Below the pieces are notes generated by a model. The model was not told where the DNA came from. It saw nothing but the letters and a program-made list of their open reading frames with translations, and searched no databases. DNA of 64,000 nucleotides, from the NCBI GenBank assembly GCA_017557665.1, contig JAFYYI010000086.1, positions 124,001-188,000 on the forward strand. Direction: 5' to 3'. Below, in pieces: positions 7,518-16,533 of this stretch. The position numbers and the translations under genes are program-made. Positions within the stretch are counted from its first letter, which is position 1; the number at the start of each line of letters is the position of its first letter. Source of the DNA: Muribaculaceae bacterium (lineage in GTDB: Bacteria > Bacteroidota > Bacteroidia > Bacteroidales > Muribaculaceae).

Positions 7518-10500
7518 TTAGGGTTCCACTGTTGCCACTGAGCCTGCGCTGTGGGCGGTGATTTGTGGGGCGTACTGGCATTGTGCAGTTGCGATACCCA
7601 CGTTGTACTTACCTGGTGCAGTGACATAGACGTCATAGCTAATCACATGCGTGCCCTTGTCAAGGCTCGAGAAGAAGATATTGGTCTCGCTGTCCTTGAT
7701 TTCGAGGTAGTAGTAAGAGCCGTCAGCATAGCGATATCCCGAGAGCTTGTCTACTGGTTCGAAGCAAGAGCCACGCTCGTCTTTCACTGTCACGAAGTCG
7801 AGATCCTTGGCGTTCTTGATGACGGTGCGCACCTGAATCTTGTCGCCCACCTTGAAGTTCTCAACACGACGCAGAGTGCCGTCGGTGTTGTAGGCATAGA
7901 ACTCCTTGTGGATCGAGAGGTCGTAGATGCTCACCTCATCGATAGTGCTCATCTCGGCCTTGAACTGGCTGTAGATAGCACCCCACGCTGGACTTGCGCC
8001 GTGGCGCTCTATATTGAGCGTAGCGAGCGAAGTGGCAGGAATCTGCTTGCGGCAGTAGCCAAGGTAGGTATCAACCTTGTCAAACTCGATAGGCGTGCCA
8101 TCGATAGTGATGGTGGGCGCGTCGTTGCGCTCGAGCCACTTGCTGCCAGTAGCGAGAAGGCTATAAACGGCATCGGCGGCGAGACTGCTCGAGCCCCAAT
8201 CGTTGGTCTGCTTCATCAGGAGCATCCACTTGCGCACCTGGTCGATTTCCTCGGTGCGTGGGTCAACCTCGTTGAATGCCTGGAGTATAGTCGATGTTAC
8301 AGCCACCTTGTCGAGGTAGCGCCATCCAGCCTGCACGTTGTCCCAATACATTCCCATCTCAGGTTTGTTGAGAGCATACTGGCGTATCGACTCAACGATG
8401 TCCTTTGCCACCTTCTGGTATTTGTTACGATTGAGGGTGAGAGCATAGAACGCCTTGTTTCCAAGACTTGTGCCCTTCCAGTCCTTAGTCATCGCCTTGA
8501 GGCAGTTCTTGAGCATATTCTGGTTCTCGCCAGTAACGGGAATCTCAGGATAGAGAGTGCGCACATACACATAGTCGCTGAAACCGCTATGGTTGTTCTT
8601 GTTGTACTTGAGGTGCTCCTTGTAAACCTTCAGATACTCCTTGTCGAAGTAAACAACCGCACGCTTAACCATAGCATTGATGTCAGCGTCATCCTTGAGA
8701 TAACCAAGATGACGCAACTCACCGATAAGTTCAAGCACAGTCTCGGTAGTGTAGAGCGATGACTCGCAGTTTGGATAGAGGTACCAAGTGAAGCCTCCAT
8801 CCGACATCTGCAGGCGTTGCAAGCCCTCAACGATGCGTGTATGCTCGGTAGCCATGAGATTCTCGTCGAAGAGCTCATTCAGGCGCGACATGCGCAGTGT
8901 CTGACGATCAGCCTCATTTACCCAAGGCGAAGCGAGCAATGTGCCAATCTTGAGATCGCTGTTGCGAGCGAGCATCGACACGAGAGTAGAGTCTTGCTCG
9001 TTGGCCTTCCAGTAGTTAACAGCCTCCTTGATATTTGGCTGCGACTTGGCGATGCCTTGAGCCAGCGTCACGGCAAAGAGGCTGTGAGCAAGCGAGGTAG
9101 CGACCTTGTAGTTATCGTTGAAAATAGTGGGCAAAGCCTGAACGCAGTACCATACAGGATTATCGCAATATTCAAGAGTAACGCGTGCATCCTTAGCAAA
9201 CTGTGGCAGCTGAGTTGTGAACGAAGGCGTTGCAGCGTCGATATAGAATGGTTGAGTCTCAATCACTGGAGAGATTGCCTGCAGTACAGGAATCATCACC
9301 TGCTCGCCGTCGCCAAAGTTGCCGGTAGCAGCCTTCACGCGGAAGCCGATGAACGGAATAGTGTCGGGCACCTCCCAATCAACCTTAAGGGTGTTAGTGC
9401 CGTTGGGTGCGATATTCTCGTTGAAATTCTTGCGCAGAATCACCTCATCAGTGCGTGGGTTGAACAACTCAATGAAAGCATCACATGGCAGAGCATTTTC
9501 GGTAGAGTTCTGCAGACTTGCCGCCAGCTGAGTCTTGTCGCCCTGACGTAAGAAACGTGGCAGACTCGACTTCACCATAACGGGCTTGTTGGTAAGAACC
9601 TCCTTCTTGAGCACATCGGTATTGAGGGCGTTGTTGTAGGCAATCGCCTGCATAATCCAGGTGGTGTTAAAGTTGGGCACCTCAAACTCTAGCGACACAT
9701 TGCCATTGGCATCGCTCACGAGCATAGGCTTCCAAAGTGCCACCTTAACATCGCTCTCACGCAGCTGCACCTTCTCGAGGGCAGCCTCATCAACCACTGC
9801 CTCTGCTTCATCGGCCGACGCAATGCCTCCATTTGACATAGCCATATCGGTAACAACCTCCTCTTCCAACATCCTATCAGCATAGTCTAAAGACGTTGCA
9901 CCTCTCACACGAATTCCTGCACTCTTCGCCATTGGCATTGCACTCGATGCTCCACACACCACACCACGGACCACGTAATCGTACCTGTTGTTCACAAAGA
10001 AACTCTCATCATAGGTGTTGAACTCGGCAATCGAACATCTATTGGTCGTTAGACTGCTGTGAGTCCAGGAAGGCCTGTTGTTGAGGCTTCCCGATAGAGT
10101 ATTCTCGTCAAAGCTGAACACACGCTTTCCATAGATGTAAGGAGAGAAAGACCAAGTGTTTGGACTAATGTCGTTGATTGCCTTATCCATCATCTCGAGC
10201 ACCATAGCTCCAGGCTGTGGCTTGTCGTTCTCATCAACGAGAGTGAACGACCATTTCTCGTTCTCGCCCGAGAGCAGTTTGTCGCGGAAGGAGTTGACCT
10301 TAACCTTGAGGGCCTTTGCCTTGACATTGCCATTCATGCGCACTTGCTGAGTGTAAACCTCATTGTTGGCCACGCTGTAGAATTTGATATTGAGGTATCC
10401 GCCAGGGGTGTTGGGCAGAGCAATGGCAAAGTCGTTAATGCCTTTGTTCATCTTAATCCATCCCTGCTTCTCCACTTTCTCTGCCGAAGAGGCGATATAG

Positions 10501-13070
10501 TAGATATAAGCCTCAGTAGTTGCTGTGCCAATGGTAATGTGGGCAACATTCTTCTCATCCACGCTGCGTCCGTCGCTAGGCAGCCACAGTGGAGAGTCCA
10601 TCGGACTTACCTTTTCGCCCTTGCGGTAAAGGAAAAGGTAGCAATAAGTAGTCTCGCTGTCACCAAGCATATTGGCGGTAACTTTGTATTTCCCTGAAGG
10701 CAGACTGGTGAGATCCACGACAGGCTTCTCGCTATTGACGGTGCCCGACGCCACTTCTTTGCCGTTCTCATCTTCTACCTTGTAGTAGCACTCCACGCCT
10801 TTCTCATTCTCATCGGTGCTGTTGAACGTGAGCGGCAGCTCTATGGGTTTCACGTTGTTGAAATCCTTGCTGCCCGAGAGTTCTATGCCTCGGCGGTCGC
10901 CAATGATGAAGCAGTGGCTTCCCTCTTGCGACTCGCCAGCGCCGTTGGTGCACTGTGCGTCGAGCACATAGTTGAAATAGTAGTATTTTGCTTGGTTCTC
11001 CTTGAAAGCCTCGGCGGGTAGTTCCAGTGTAAACTCACCATTGTTGTTGGTAGTCATCACTGTGTCGATTATGTTCTCGCCACGTGTAGTTGACATTCTC
11101 CACCACCAGCTCCATTCATTGCGATAAAGTCGCAGCTTCACCTCTGCGTTTGGCACAGGCACGCCACTATAGGTTAACGCCTTGCCGGTAATCTTCACTG
11201 GTTGGTTGCGGGTGAACACTTGTCGCGCGTCTGGGAACGACACAGTGAACGTGGGAGCCTTGTACTCGCTCACGTTGAATGAATAAGAGTTCAGATACTG
11301 ATTAAACTTCTCGCCGGTACGGAAGTAGAGCGAGAATTGTCCGTTCATACGGTCGGTAGGAATCTTAAACTCTCCCTGAACGCGTCCGTAATCATCGCTC
11401 TCCACCTCAAGCGTGTCAACAGCCTTGTGGTTGGGGTCATAAAGGATTACCTGCACCCGCTTGTTCTCAAGAGGGCTCATCTCCTGACTGGTAATGATAT
11501 GGAGAATTGCGGCAAACTTCATAGTCTCACCTGGGCGATAGATATTCAGGTCGGTGAAAACTCGTGCCGTGACGTTGGTGTGCGCCTCAGAGCTCACGAA
11601 AGGCCTAATATCTATATCAGGAGAATACTTGTCGTCGCCTTTGGTTGCAGTAACGTTATAGTTGTAGTAATTCTTTTCTTTGGGCAGCACTGCGCTACCA
11701 TCCTTGTCGGTAGTAGCCGAGGAATTATTCTTCCCGTTGCTATAACTACTCACAATTTTGAGATTCACGTCTTGCTGAGGCTTGCCTGAACGGGTATCAA
11801 CGGTGAACACCTTATCATCAAAGCCCTCGCCGCCAGCGCTGAACATGGTGAGGTTGTGAACGATAACTGCCTCATAGGTCCTAACATCGGCATCAATGAT
11901 CTCTTTGCCTTCACGATTGGTGAACGCTGCTACAATCAAATACCTGCCAAAAGGCAATGGTGGCAACTTCTCATCCACATCTTTACTGAACGGCACAACT
12001 CCCGGGCAATGCAGCTTGTGAGAGCGCACAAACTCCAAGTCTTTGAGAGTGTACTTCTTGCTTGAGCTTCTCTCTAAGTCTTCAAACACGTTGTCGGGGA
12101 AGCGGTAGATGCGCACATCGACATCGTTCACATTATTATAATAGGCATCTATCTTAATAGAGTCTCTATTGGTCAAGTGCTTATCAAAATGTAAACTCAC
12201 ACTCTGGCTCTCAATTTCATAAATCTTGTTCTGAACCGAGGGTGTGTAATAAGAGTTAGGGAAGCGATTGACATAGTCCTTCAAGTCGCTATAACGATCC
12301 TTGAGATAGCCTTTGAGCAGGAACAAAGCACTGTGCTCGTTGTCCTTATACTTCTGGTACTCGGCTAAATAGTCTTTGACAGCATTGGTCTTTGATGCAA
12401 CATACATCCATTCGGGAGTTCCCTCTTGGCAAGAACTTAGCCATCGTTGCTCAAGTTCATTCTCAAAATTATCATCATCTTTATAGGCAAACAGTTTCAT
12501 ACTGTTGACACACAATGCTTGAAACAGCGTGGGCACATACACGGCACCCATCTTGTCGCCATCAATGAAAATTTTGCTATAGTTGCCTATGGGGCATTGC
12601 TTGAGGTACTGCTCATCGGCAAGCGAGGCACGAATCAGTTCTTTGATTTTGTTGTTGAACTGCTCGTTGTCCCACTCAGTATAATCACTCGATAGAGCCT
12701 CGTCAACGGCATTCTCACGGTCGCGAACTCCATAGGCATCCACATAATCTTTGAAGACACATGCCTCCAAGTAGTTGAGAATCGCCTTGTAGTCGGCACG
12801 CATCTCTTTTTTCTTCACGTCCTCGATTTGCGTGATGATAGTGTCCATCGACTCCTGGGTAACCTTTCCTTTTGCAATTGAGAAACGCACGAGGGCATCG
12901 ACCATCATTTGACCATCGCCACTCTTCTGTGCCTTCTTCAGCTGCGCGAGCGCAGCTTTGCACACCTTATCCGGATAGTCGAAGTCGGGCTCGTCTTGAG
13001 CATGAGCATTAAATGAAAATAATCCCATAATTGTGAGGATTAAAATGAATTTTGATAAAAAATGGTGCAT
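7518..13070 (-). CDS. Alpha-2-macroglobulin family protein (MG2 domain), giant secreted
   Basis: Large protease-trapping or envelope-protection protein by family; 1850 residues. A signal peptide (residues 1-24, ending AHA) precedes a helical region to about 290. The MG2 domain begins near 505 (VFTDLNIYRPGETMKF), the A2M domain near 1113 (LWKPMLVSDANGNVSLEF), and an alpha/alpha thioester-like helical domain follows. The CxEQ thioester is not seen where expected: near residue 1310 the sequence is VQALPTIFNDNYKVATSLA, so covalent trapping looks unlikely. Around residue 1055, AGIRVRGATSLDYADR resembles the TonB-plug signature. The gene is monocistronic between radC and dnaB; no clear promoter box was seen upstream. 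Confidence 0.93.
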   Translation of the reverse strand: MHHFLSKFILILTIMGLFSFNAHAQDEPDFDYPDKVCKAALAQLKKAQKSGDGQMMVDALVRFSIAKGKVTQESMDTIITQIEDVKKKEMRADYKAILNYLEACVFKDYVDAYGVRDRENAVDEALSSDYTEWDNEQFNNKIKELIRASLADEQYLKQCPIGNYSKIFIDGDKMGAVYVPTLFQALCVNSMKLFAYKDDDNFENELEQRWLSSCQEGTPEWMYVASKTNAVKDYLAEYQKYKDNEHSALFLLKGYLKDRYSDLKDYVNRFPNSYYTPSVQNKIYEIESQSVSLHFDKHLTNRDSIKIDAYYNNVNDVDVRIYRFPDNVFEDLERSSSKKYTLKDLEFVRSHKLHCPGVVPFSKDVDEKLPPLPFGRYLIVAAFTNREGKEIIDADVRTYEAVIVHNLTMFSAGGEGFDDKVFTVDTRSGKPQQDVNLKIVSSYSNGKNNSSATTDKDGSAVLPKEKNYYNYNVTATKGDDKYSPDIDIRPFVSSEAHTNVTARVFTDLNIYRPGETMKFAAILHIITSQEMSPLENKRVQVILYDPNHKAVDTLEVESDDYGRVQGEFKIPTDRMNGQFSLYFRTGEKFNQYLNSYSFNVSEYKAPTFTVSFPDARQVFTRNQPVKITGKALTYSGVPVPNAEVKLRLYRNEWSWWWRMSTTRGENIIDTVMTTNNNGEFTLELPAEAFKENQAKYYYFNYVLDAQCTNGAGESQEGSHCFIIGDRRGIELSGSKDFNNVKPIELPLTFNSTDENEKGVECYYKVEDENGKEVASGTVNSEKPVVDLTSLPSGKYKVTANMLGDSETTYCYLFLYRKGEKVSPMDSPLWLPSDGRSVDEKNVAHITIGTATTEAYIYYIASSAEKVEKQGWIKMNKGINDFAIALPNTPGGYLNIKFYSVANNEVYTQQVRMNGNVKAKALKVKVNSFRDKLLSGENEKWSFTLVDENDKPQPGAMVLEMMDKAINDISPNTWSFSPYIYGKRVFSFDENTLSGSLNNRPSWTHSSLTTNRCSIAEFNTYDESFFVNNRYDYVVRGVVCGASSAMPMAKSAGIRVRGATSLDYADRMLEEEVVTDMAMSNGGIASADEAEAVVDEAALEKVQLRESDVKVALWKPMLVSDANGNVSLEFEVPNFNTTWIMQAIAYNNALNTDVLKKEVLTNKPVMVKSSLPRFLRQGDKTQLAASLQNSTENALPCDAFIELFNPRTDEVILRKNFNENIAPNGTNTLKVDWEVPDTIPFIGFRVKAATGNFGDGEQVMIPVLQAISPVIETQPFYIDAATPSFTTQLPQFAKDARVTLEYCDNPVWYCVQALPTIFNDNYKVATSLAHSLFAVTLAQGIAKSQPNIKEAVNYWKANEQDSTLVSMLARNSDLKIGTLLASPWVNEADRQTLRMSRLNELFDENLMATEHTRIVEGLQRLQMSDGGFTWYLYPNCESSLYTTETVLELIGELRHLGYLKDDADINAMVKRAVVYFDKEYLKVYKEHLKYNKNNHSGFSDYVYVRTLYPEIPVTGENQNMLKNCLKAMTKDWKGTSLGNKAFYALTLNRNKYQKVAKDIVESIRQYALNKPEMGMYWDNVQAGWRYLDKVAVTSTILQAFNEVDPRTEEIDQVRKWMLLMKQTNDWGSSSLAADAVYSLLATGSKWLERNDAPTITIDGTPIEFDKVDTYLGYCRKQIPATSLATLNIERHGASPAWGAIYSQFKAEMSTIDEVSIYDLSIHKEFYAYNTDGTLRRVENFKVGDKIQVRTVIKNAKDLDFVTVKDERGSCFEPVDKLSGYRYADGSYYYLEIKDSETNIFFSSLDKGTHVISYDVYVTAPGKYNVGIATAQCQYAPQITAHSAGSVATVEP

Positions 13071-13271
13071 AATTATTATGTTTATTTATGTAATTCTCGC
13101 CAAAAAGCACTATATATTACAATAACGTGGCGAAATGGTTAATATTTTACACTTTTATGACTGAAATTAATAGAAAAAGTTTAACGTTCAGGACAAAAAC
13201 ATAAAAACAGCGAATTAAGCCACAAACTTGAGCTTGTTAACATCTTGTTGATAAAAGTGGCAAGAAAAATT

Positions 13272-13302
13272 ATTGCGCATGGACGATTGTGTTCTATCTT
13301 TG
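13272..13302 (+). promoter_or_regulatory. Promoter of dnaB
   Basis: A -33 ATTG at 13272-13275 and a -7 TATCTTTG at 13295-13302 are separated by 19 nt. Transcription would start near 13309, which rules out the open-frame start at 13245 and supports ATG 13326. Confidence 0.75.
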
Positions 13303-13325
13303 CACTCACAAAACAAAACACTGCT

Positions 13326-14921
13326 ATGGAATTTGAAACAGGCAAATCATCAAAAAACCGCAATTATAACAGAAAGAAACCTCAGCACGAGAGTGAGGTG
13401 CTCAGCGAACTTGGCAAGACTCAGCCACAAGATGTGGCAATAGAGGAGGCCGTGCTCGGAGCGCTAATGCTCGAGAAGGACGCCTACTCGGTAGTGAGCG
13501 ACATCCTCAAGCCTGAGTGCTTCTATGACCATGCCAACCAACTGATATTCGAGGCTATCGTATCGCTAGGCGTGAAACAACGCCCTATCGACATGCTCAC
13601 CGTCACCGAGCAGCTGCGACTTGACGGACATCTCGAGGAGGCTGGAGGGGCAATAAGAATCTCTGACCTCACTGGTCGTGTGTCAAGTGCCGCCAACATT
13701 GAGTACCATGCCCGCATCGTGGCGCAGAAATACTTGGCGCGAGAGCTTATCAGCTTCAGTTCCAACATCTCCACGCTCGCATTTGACGACTCTATTGATG
13801 TCTATGACCTGATGCAGGAGGCCGAAGGCAAGCTCTTCGAACTGTCGAAGAACACTCTCAAGCGCGATGTGATTCAAATCGACCCAATTATCAGCGACGC
13901 CATCAAGAAGATTCAGGACGCCAGTAACCGCAAGAGCGGCTTGAGCGGACTCGCCACAGGTTACCACGACCTCGACAAGGTGACCTCAGGATGGCAGAAC
14001 AGTGACCTTATCATCATCGCCGCCCGTCCAGCGATGGGAAAGACCGCGCTGGTGCTCTCAATGGCAAAGAATATGGCGGTTGATTACAACACCCCTATTG
14101 CAGTTTTCTCGCTGGAGATGTCAAACATACAGCTCGTTAACCGACTCATCAGCAACGTGTGCGAAATCAAGGGCGAGCAAATCAAGAGTGGTCAGCTTAC
14201 CGAGCAGGAGTGGGACGTGCTTATGTCGCGCGTGAAGCAGCTCTATTCGGCACCAATCTATGTTGACGACACGCCGTCGCTATCGATATTTGAGCTACGC
14301 ACTAAAGCACGCCGACTGGTGCGCGAGCACGACGTGAAAATGATAATTATCGACTACTTGCAGCTGATGAACGCAACAGGAATGCGATTTGGAAGCCGTG
14401 AGCAGGAGGTGAGCACCATCTCACGTTCGCTCAAGCAGCTCGCCAAAGAGCTCGACATCCCCATCATCGCCCTCTCACAGCTCAACCGAAGCGTGGAGCA
14501 GCGTGGTGATGACCGCAAAGGCAAGCGCCCGCAATTGAGCGACCTGCGCGAGAGTGGCGCCATTGAGCAGGATGCCGACATCGTGTGCTTCATCCACCGC
14601 CCAGAATACTATAGCCACTCCACCGAGGACAGCGAGGGCAACGACATTCGCGGCCTCGCCGAGTTTATCATCGCCAAGCACCGCAGTGGCTCGGTTGGCA
14701 CCATCAAAATGAGGTTTATCGCAAGGTATGCTCGCTTCGACAACTGGGATGAACAGATTGAAAGCCCTAACGGTCCCGAGCAGGTGTATGAGTCGCGCAT
14801 GAACCGCGAGAAGTCAGAAGCACCAACCAACATTGGCGCTCCACCGCCACCAATCGATGACCTGCCAACAGGCAACGCAGATTTCCTGCGCGACAGCAAC
14901 GAGGAAGCACCGCCATTCTAA
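13326..14921 (+). CDS. dnaB: Replicative DNA helicase DnaB
   Basis: Hexameric 5'-3' helicase that unwinds DNA at the replication fork. The 531-residue product has the N-terminal helical domain (PQDVAIEEAVLGALMLEKDAY), the linker helix, and a RecA-like ATPase with Walker A ARPAMGKTALVLSMA near residue 233, Walker B MIIIDYLQLM, and the SRSLKQLAKELDIP and LSQLNRSVEQR motifs. The frame is open from 13245, but the promoter at 13272-13302 places the true start at 13326 (MEFETGKSSK). The C-terminal ~40 residues are a Pro-rich variable tail. Confidence 0.97.
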   Translation: MEFETGKSSKNRNYNRKKPQHESEVLSELGKTQPQDVAIEEAVLGALMLEKDAYSVVSDILKPECFYDHANQLIFEAIVSLGVKQRPIDMLTVTEQLRLDGHLEEAGGAIRISDLTGRVSSAANIEYHARIVAQKYLARELISFSSNISTLAFDDSIDVYDLMQEAEGKLFELSKNTLKRDVIQIDPIISDAIKKIQDASNRKSGLSGLATGYHDLDKVTSGWQNSDLIIIAARPAMGKTALVLSMAKNMAVDYNTPIAVFSLEMSNIQLVNRLISNVCEIKGEQIKSGQLTEQEWDVLMSRVKQLYSAPIYVDDTPSLSIFELRTKARRLVREHDVKMIIIDYLQLMNATGMRFGSREQEVSTISRSLKQLAKELDIPIIALSQLNRSVEQRGDDRKGKRPQLSDLRESGAIEQDADIVCFIHRPEYYSHSTEDSEGNDIRGLAEFIIAKHRSGSVGTIKMRFIARYARFDNWDEQIESPNGPEQVYESRMNREKSEAPTNIGAPPPPIDDLPTGNADFLRDSNEEAPPF

Positions 14922-14966
14922 GCATTATTGCTGCGTGTAAACACACCCTCTCTCCTTCTATCTAAC

Positions 14967-14996
14967 ATCCACTCTAAAAAAAGAGTGGATTTTTTA
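14967..14996 (+). terminator. Rho-independent terminator after dnaB
   Basis: ATCCACTCT at 14967-14975 pairs with AGAGTGGAT at 14982-14990 across an A-rich loop, followed by a run of T. Confidence 0.88.
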
Positions 14997-15015
14997 TGTT
15001 TCTAATAATTTATAT

Positions 15016-15023
15016 TATCTTTG
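15016..15023 (+). promoter_or_regulatory. -7 promoter box for the BspA-like gene
   Basis: TATCTTTG matches the Bacteroidetes -7 consensus about 49 bases before the start codon. No good TTTG was found at the -33 position. Confidence 0.55.
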
Positions 15024-15071
15024 CAAATGAAAATATCAAAACACATTCATAACTCTTAAAACATCATCATC

Positions 15072-16487
15072 ATGAATAGTCTCAATAAATTTTTTCTTGG
15101 ATTATTGACTGCTATAATTCCTGTCATGGTAATGGCCTACGACTTCAAAGAGGGCGGTTTGTGCTTCAATTATAATGAAGATGGCAAAAGCGTCACCATG
15201 ACCTATGAGCACCTAATCATGTTTGCTTACGACGCTCCTGCGCCAAAAGAGAAAGGATATATCGGCAATATCGTCATCCCTTCGGTAGTCAACCATGATG
15301 GAAAGGGCTATACCGTCACAGCAATTGACAGAGAAACGTTCATGTGCAACACCGAGCTTGAAAGAGTTAGCATCCCTTCTACTGTAACATTCATCGGCAT
15401 GGGAGCATTCAGCCATTGTTCCAGACTCAAAGAAGTGGTTTTGCCTCCCGATTTGACCGAGATTAGCGATTATATGTTTGCCGAGAGTGGATTGAAATCC
15501 ATCTTAATTCCCTCAAAGGTGAAAAGCATTGGACAGTGGGCATTTAGTAGCAGTTCTCTAGAATCGATATATATGCCCAACTCGGTGACCAAAATTGAAA
15601 AGTCGGCATTCAGCGCTTGCCGTTGGTTGGAAGAGGTGGAATTGAGCAATAAACTTGAATCGATTGGCGAGGCGGCTTTCAGCATCTGCACAAGTCTAAA
15701 AACCATCACCCTACCCTCAACACTCAAAGAAATAGGCCCTAAAGCCTTCTATGAGTGCAGCGACATTGAGACTATTACAATACCTGCTTCAGTCTCCAGC
15801 ATCGGCGATGGAGCCTTCAGCAGTTGTAAGGCTTTGAACTCGATTAAGGTTGAGAAAAAAAACAAGAAATATAATTCACGCAACAAATGCAATGCTATCA
15901 TTGAGACCGCTACCAACACACTTGTAGCAGGTTGCAAAGACACCAAGATTCCTAACTCGGTGGCTACAATTGAAGATGAAGCATTTTATGGATGCTACGA
16001 CTTAAAAAATGCCGACATCCCCACATCGGTAACTAAAATCGGCAGTCAGGCTTTCTTCTACTGCAAGAGCATTAAAGAAGTCGTTATTCCTGAGTCGGTG
16101 ACAAGTATTGGTGAACGGGCCTTCTGCGGCTGCGACAGCCTTGAGACTGTCACCATTTCAAACTCAGTTAAGCACATTGGCTACGCCGCTTTCTTGCACG
16201 ACAAGAAGATAAAGTCAGTGATTATTGGCAGCGGAGTGACAGCAATTGACGAGTGGGCATTCAAAGGTTTGGATAATCTTGAATATATCATCTGCAAAAT
16301 TGAGGATGTGAGCAATGTTAAGATGGGAAAGAACGTCTTTGACGAGATCGACAAATCCAAATGCATTCTTTACGTACCTAAAGGGTCCAAAGACAATTTT
16401 GGGATCCCCCAATGGGAAGATTTCAAGAATCAACTTGATTTTATTGAGACAGTTGATCCTCCTTACTACATGATTCTTCCTGAATAA
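15072..16487 (+). CDS. BspA-type leucine-rich repeat surface protein
   Basis: Secreted repeat protein of the LRR_5 (Treponema/BspA) class, typically surface-bound and adhesive; ligand unknown. A signal peptide (residues 1-22, ending VMA) precedes about a dozen ~23-residue repeats of the form I(P/G)xxVxxIGxxAFxxCxxLexV, for example SVTSIGERAFCGCDSLETV and SVSSIGDGAFSSCKALNSI. The repeats run from about residue 65 to 445 with one less regular stretch near 265-295. No C-terminal sorting domain is evident. It has its own -7 box and may be read through into the endonuclease gene 46 bases downstream. Confidence 0.9.
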   Translation: MNSLNKFFLGLLTAIIPVMVMAYDFKEGGLCFNYNEDGKSVTMTYEHLIMFAYDAPAPKEKGYIGNIVIPSVVNHDGKGYTVTAIDRETFMCNTELERVSIPSTVTFIGMGAFSHCSRLKEVVLPPDLTEISDYMFAESGLKSILIPSKVKSIGQWAFSSSSLESIYMPNSVTKIEKSAFSACRWLEEVELSNKLESIGEAAFSICTSLKTITLPSTLKEIGPKAFYECSDIETITIPASVSSIGDGAFSSCKALNSIKVEKKNKKYNSRNKCNAIIETATNTLVAGCKDTKIPNSVATIEDEAFYGCYDLKNADIPTSVTKIGSQAFFYCKSIKEVVIPESVTSIGERAFCGCDSLETVTISNSVKHIGYAAFLHDKKIKSVIIGSGVTAIDEWAFKGLDNLEYIICKIEDVSNVKMGKNVFDEIDKSKCILYVPKGSKDNFGIPQWEDFKNQLDFIETVDPPYYMILPE

Positions 16488-16533
16488 ATTCCATACTAAA
16501 ACCATTCATTTATTGAATCAACATCAAAAGAAT

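Noticed and set aside
7551..8762. 403-codon plus-strand open frame opposite the alpha-2-macroglobulin gene
   Set aside because: It lies antisense to a well-supported 1850-residue gene, has no family motif, and its composition follows from the codon use of the opposite strand.
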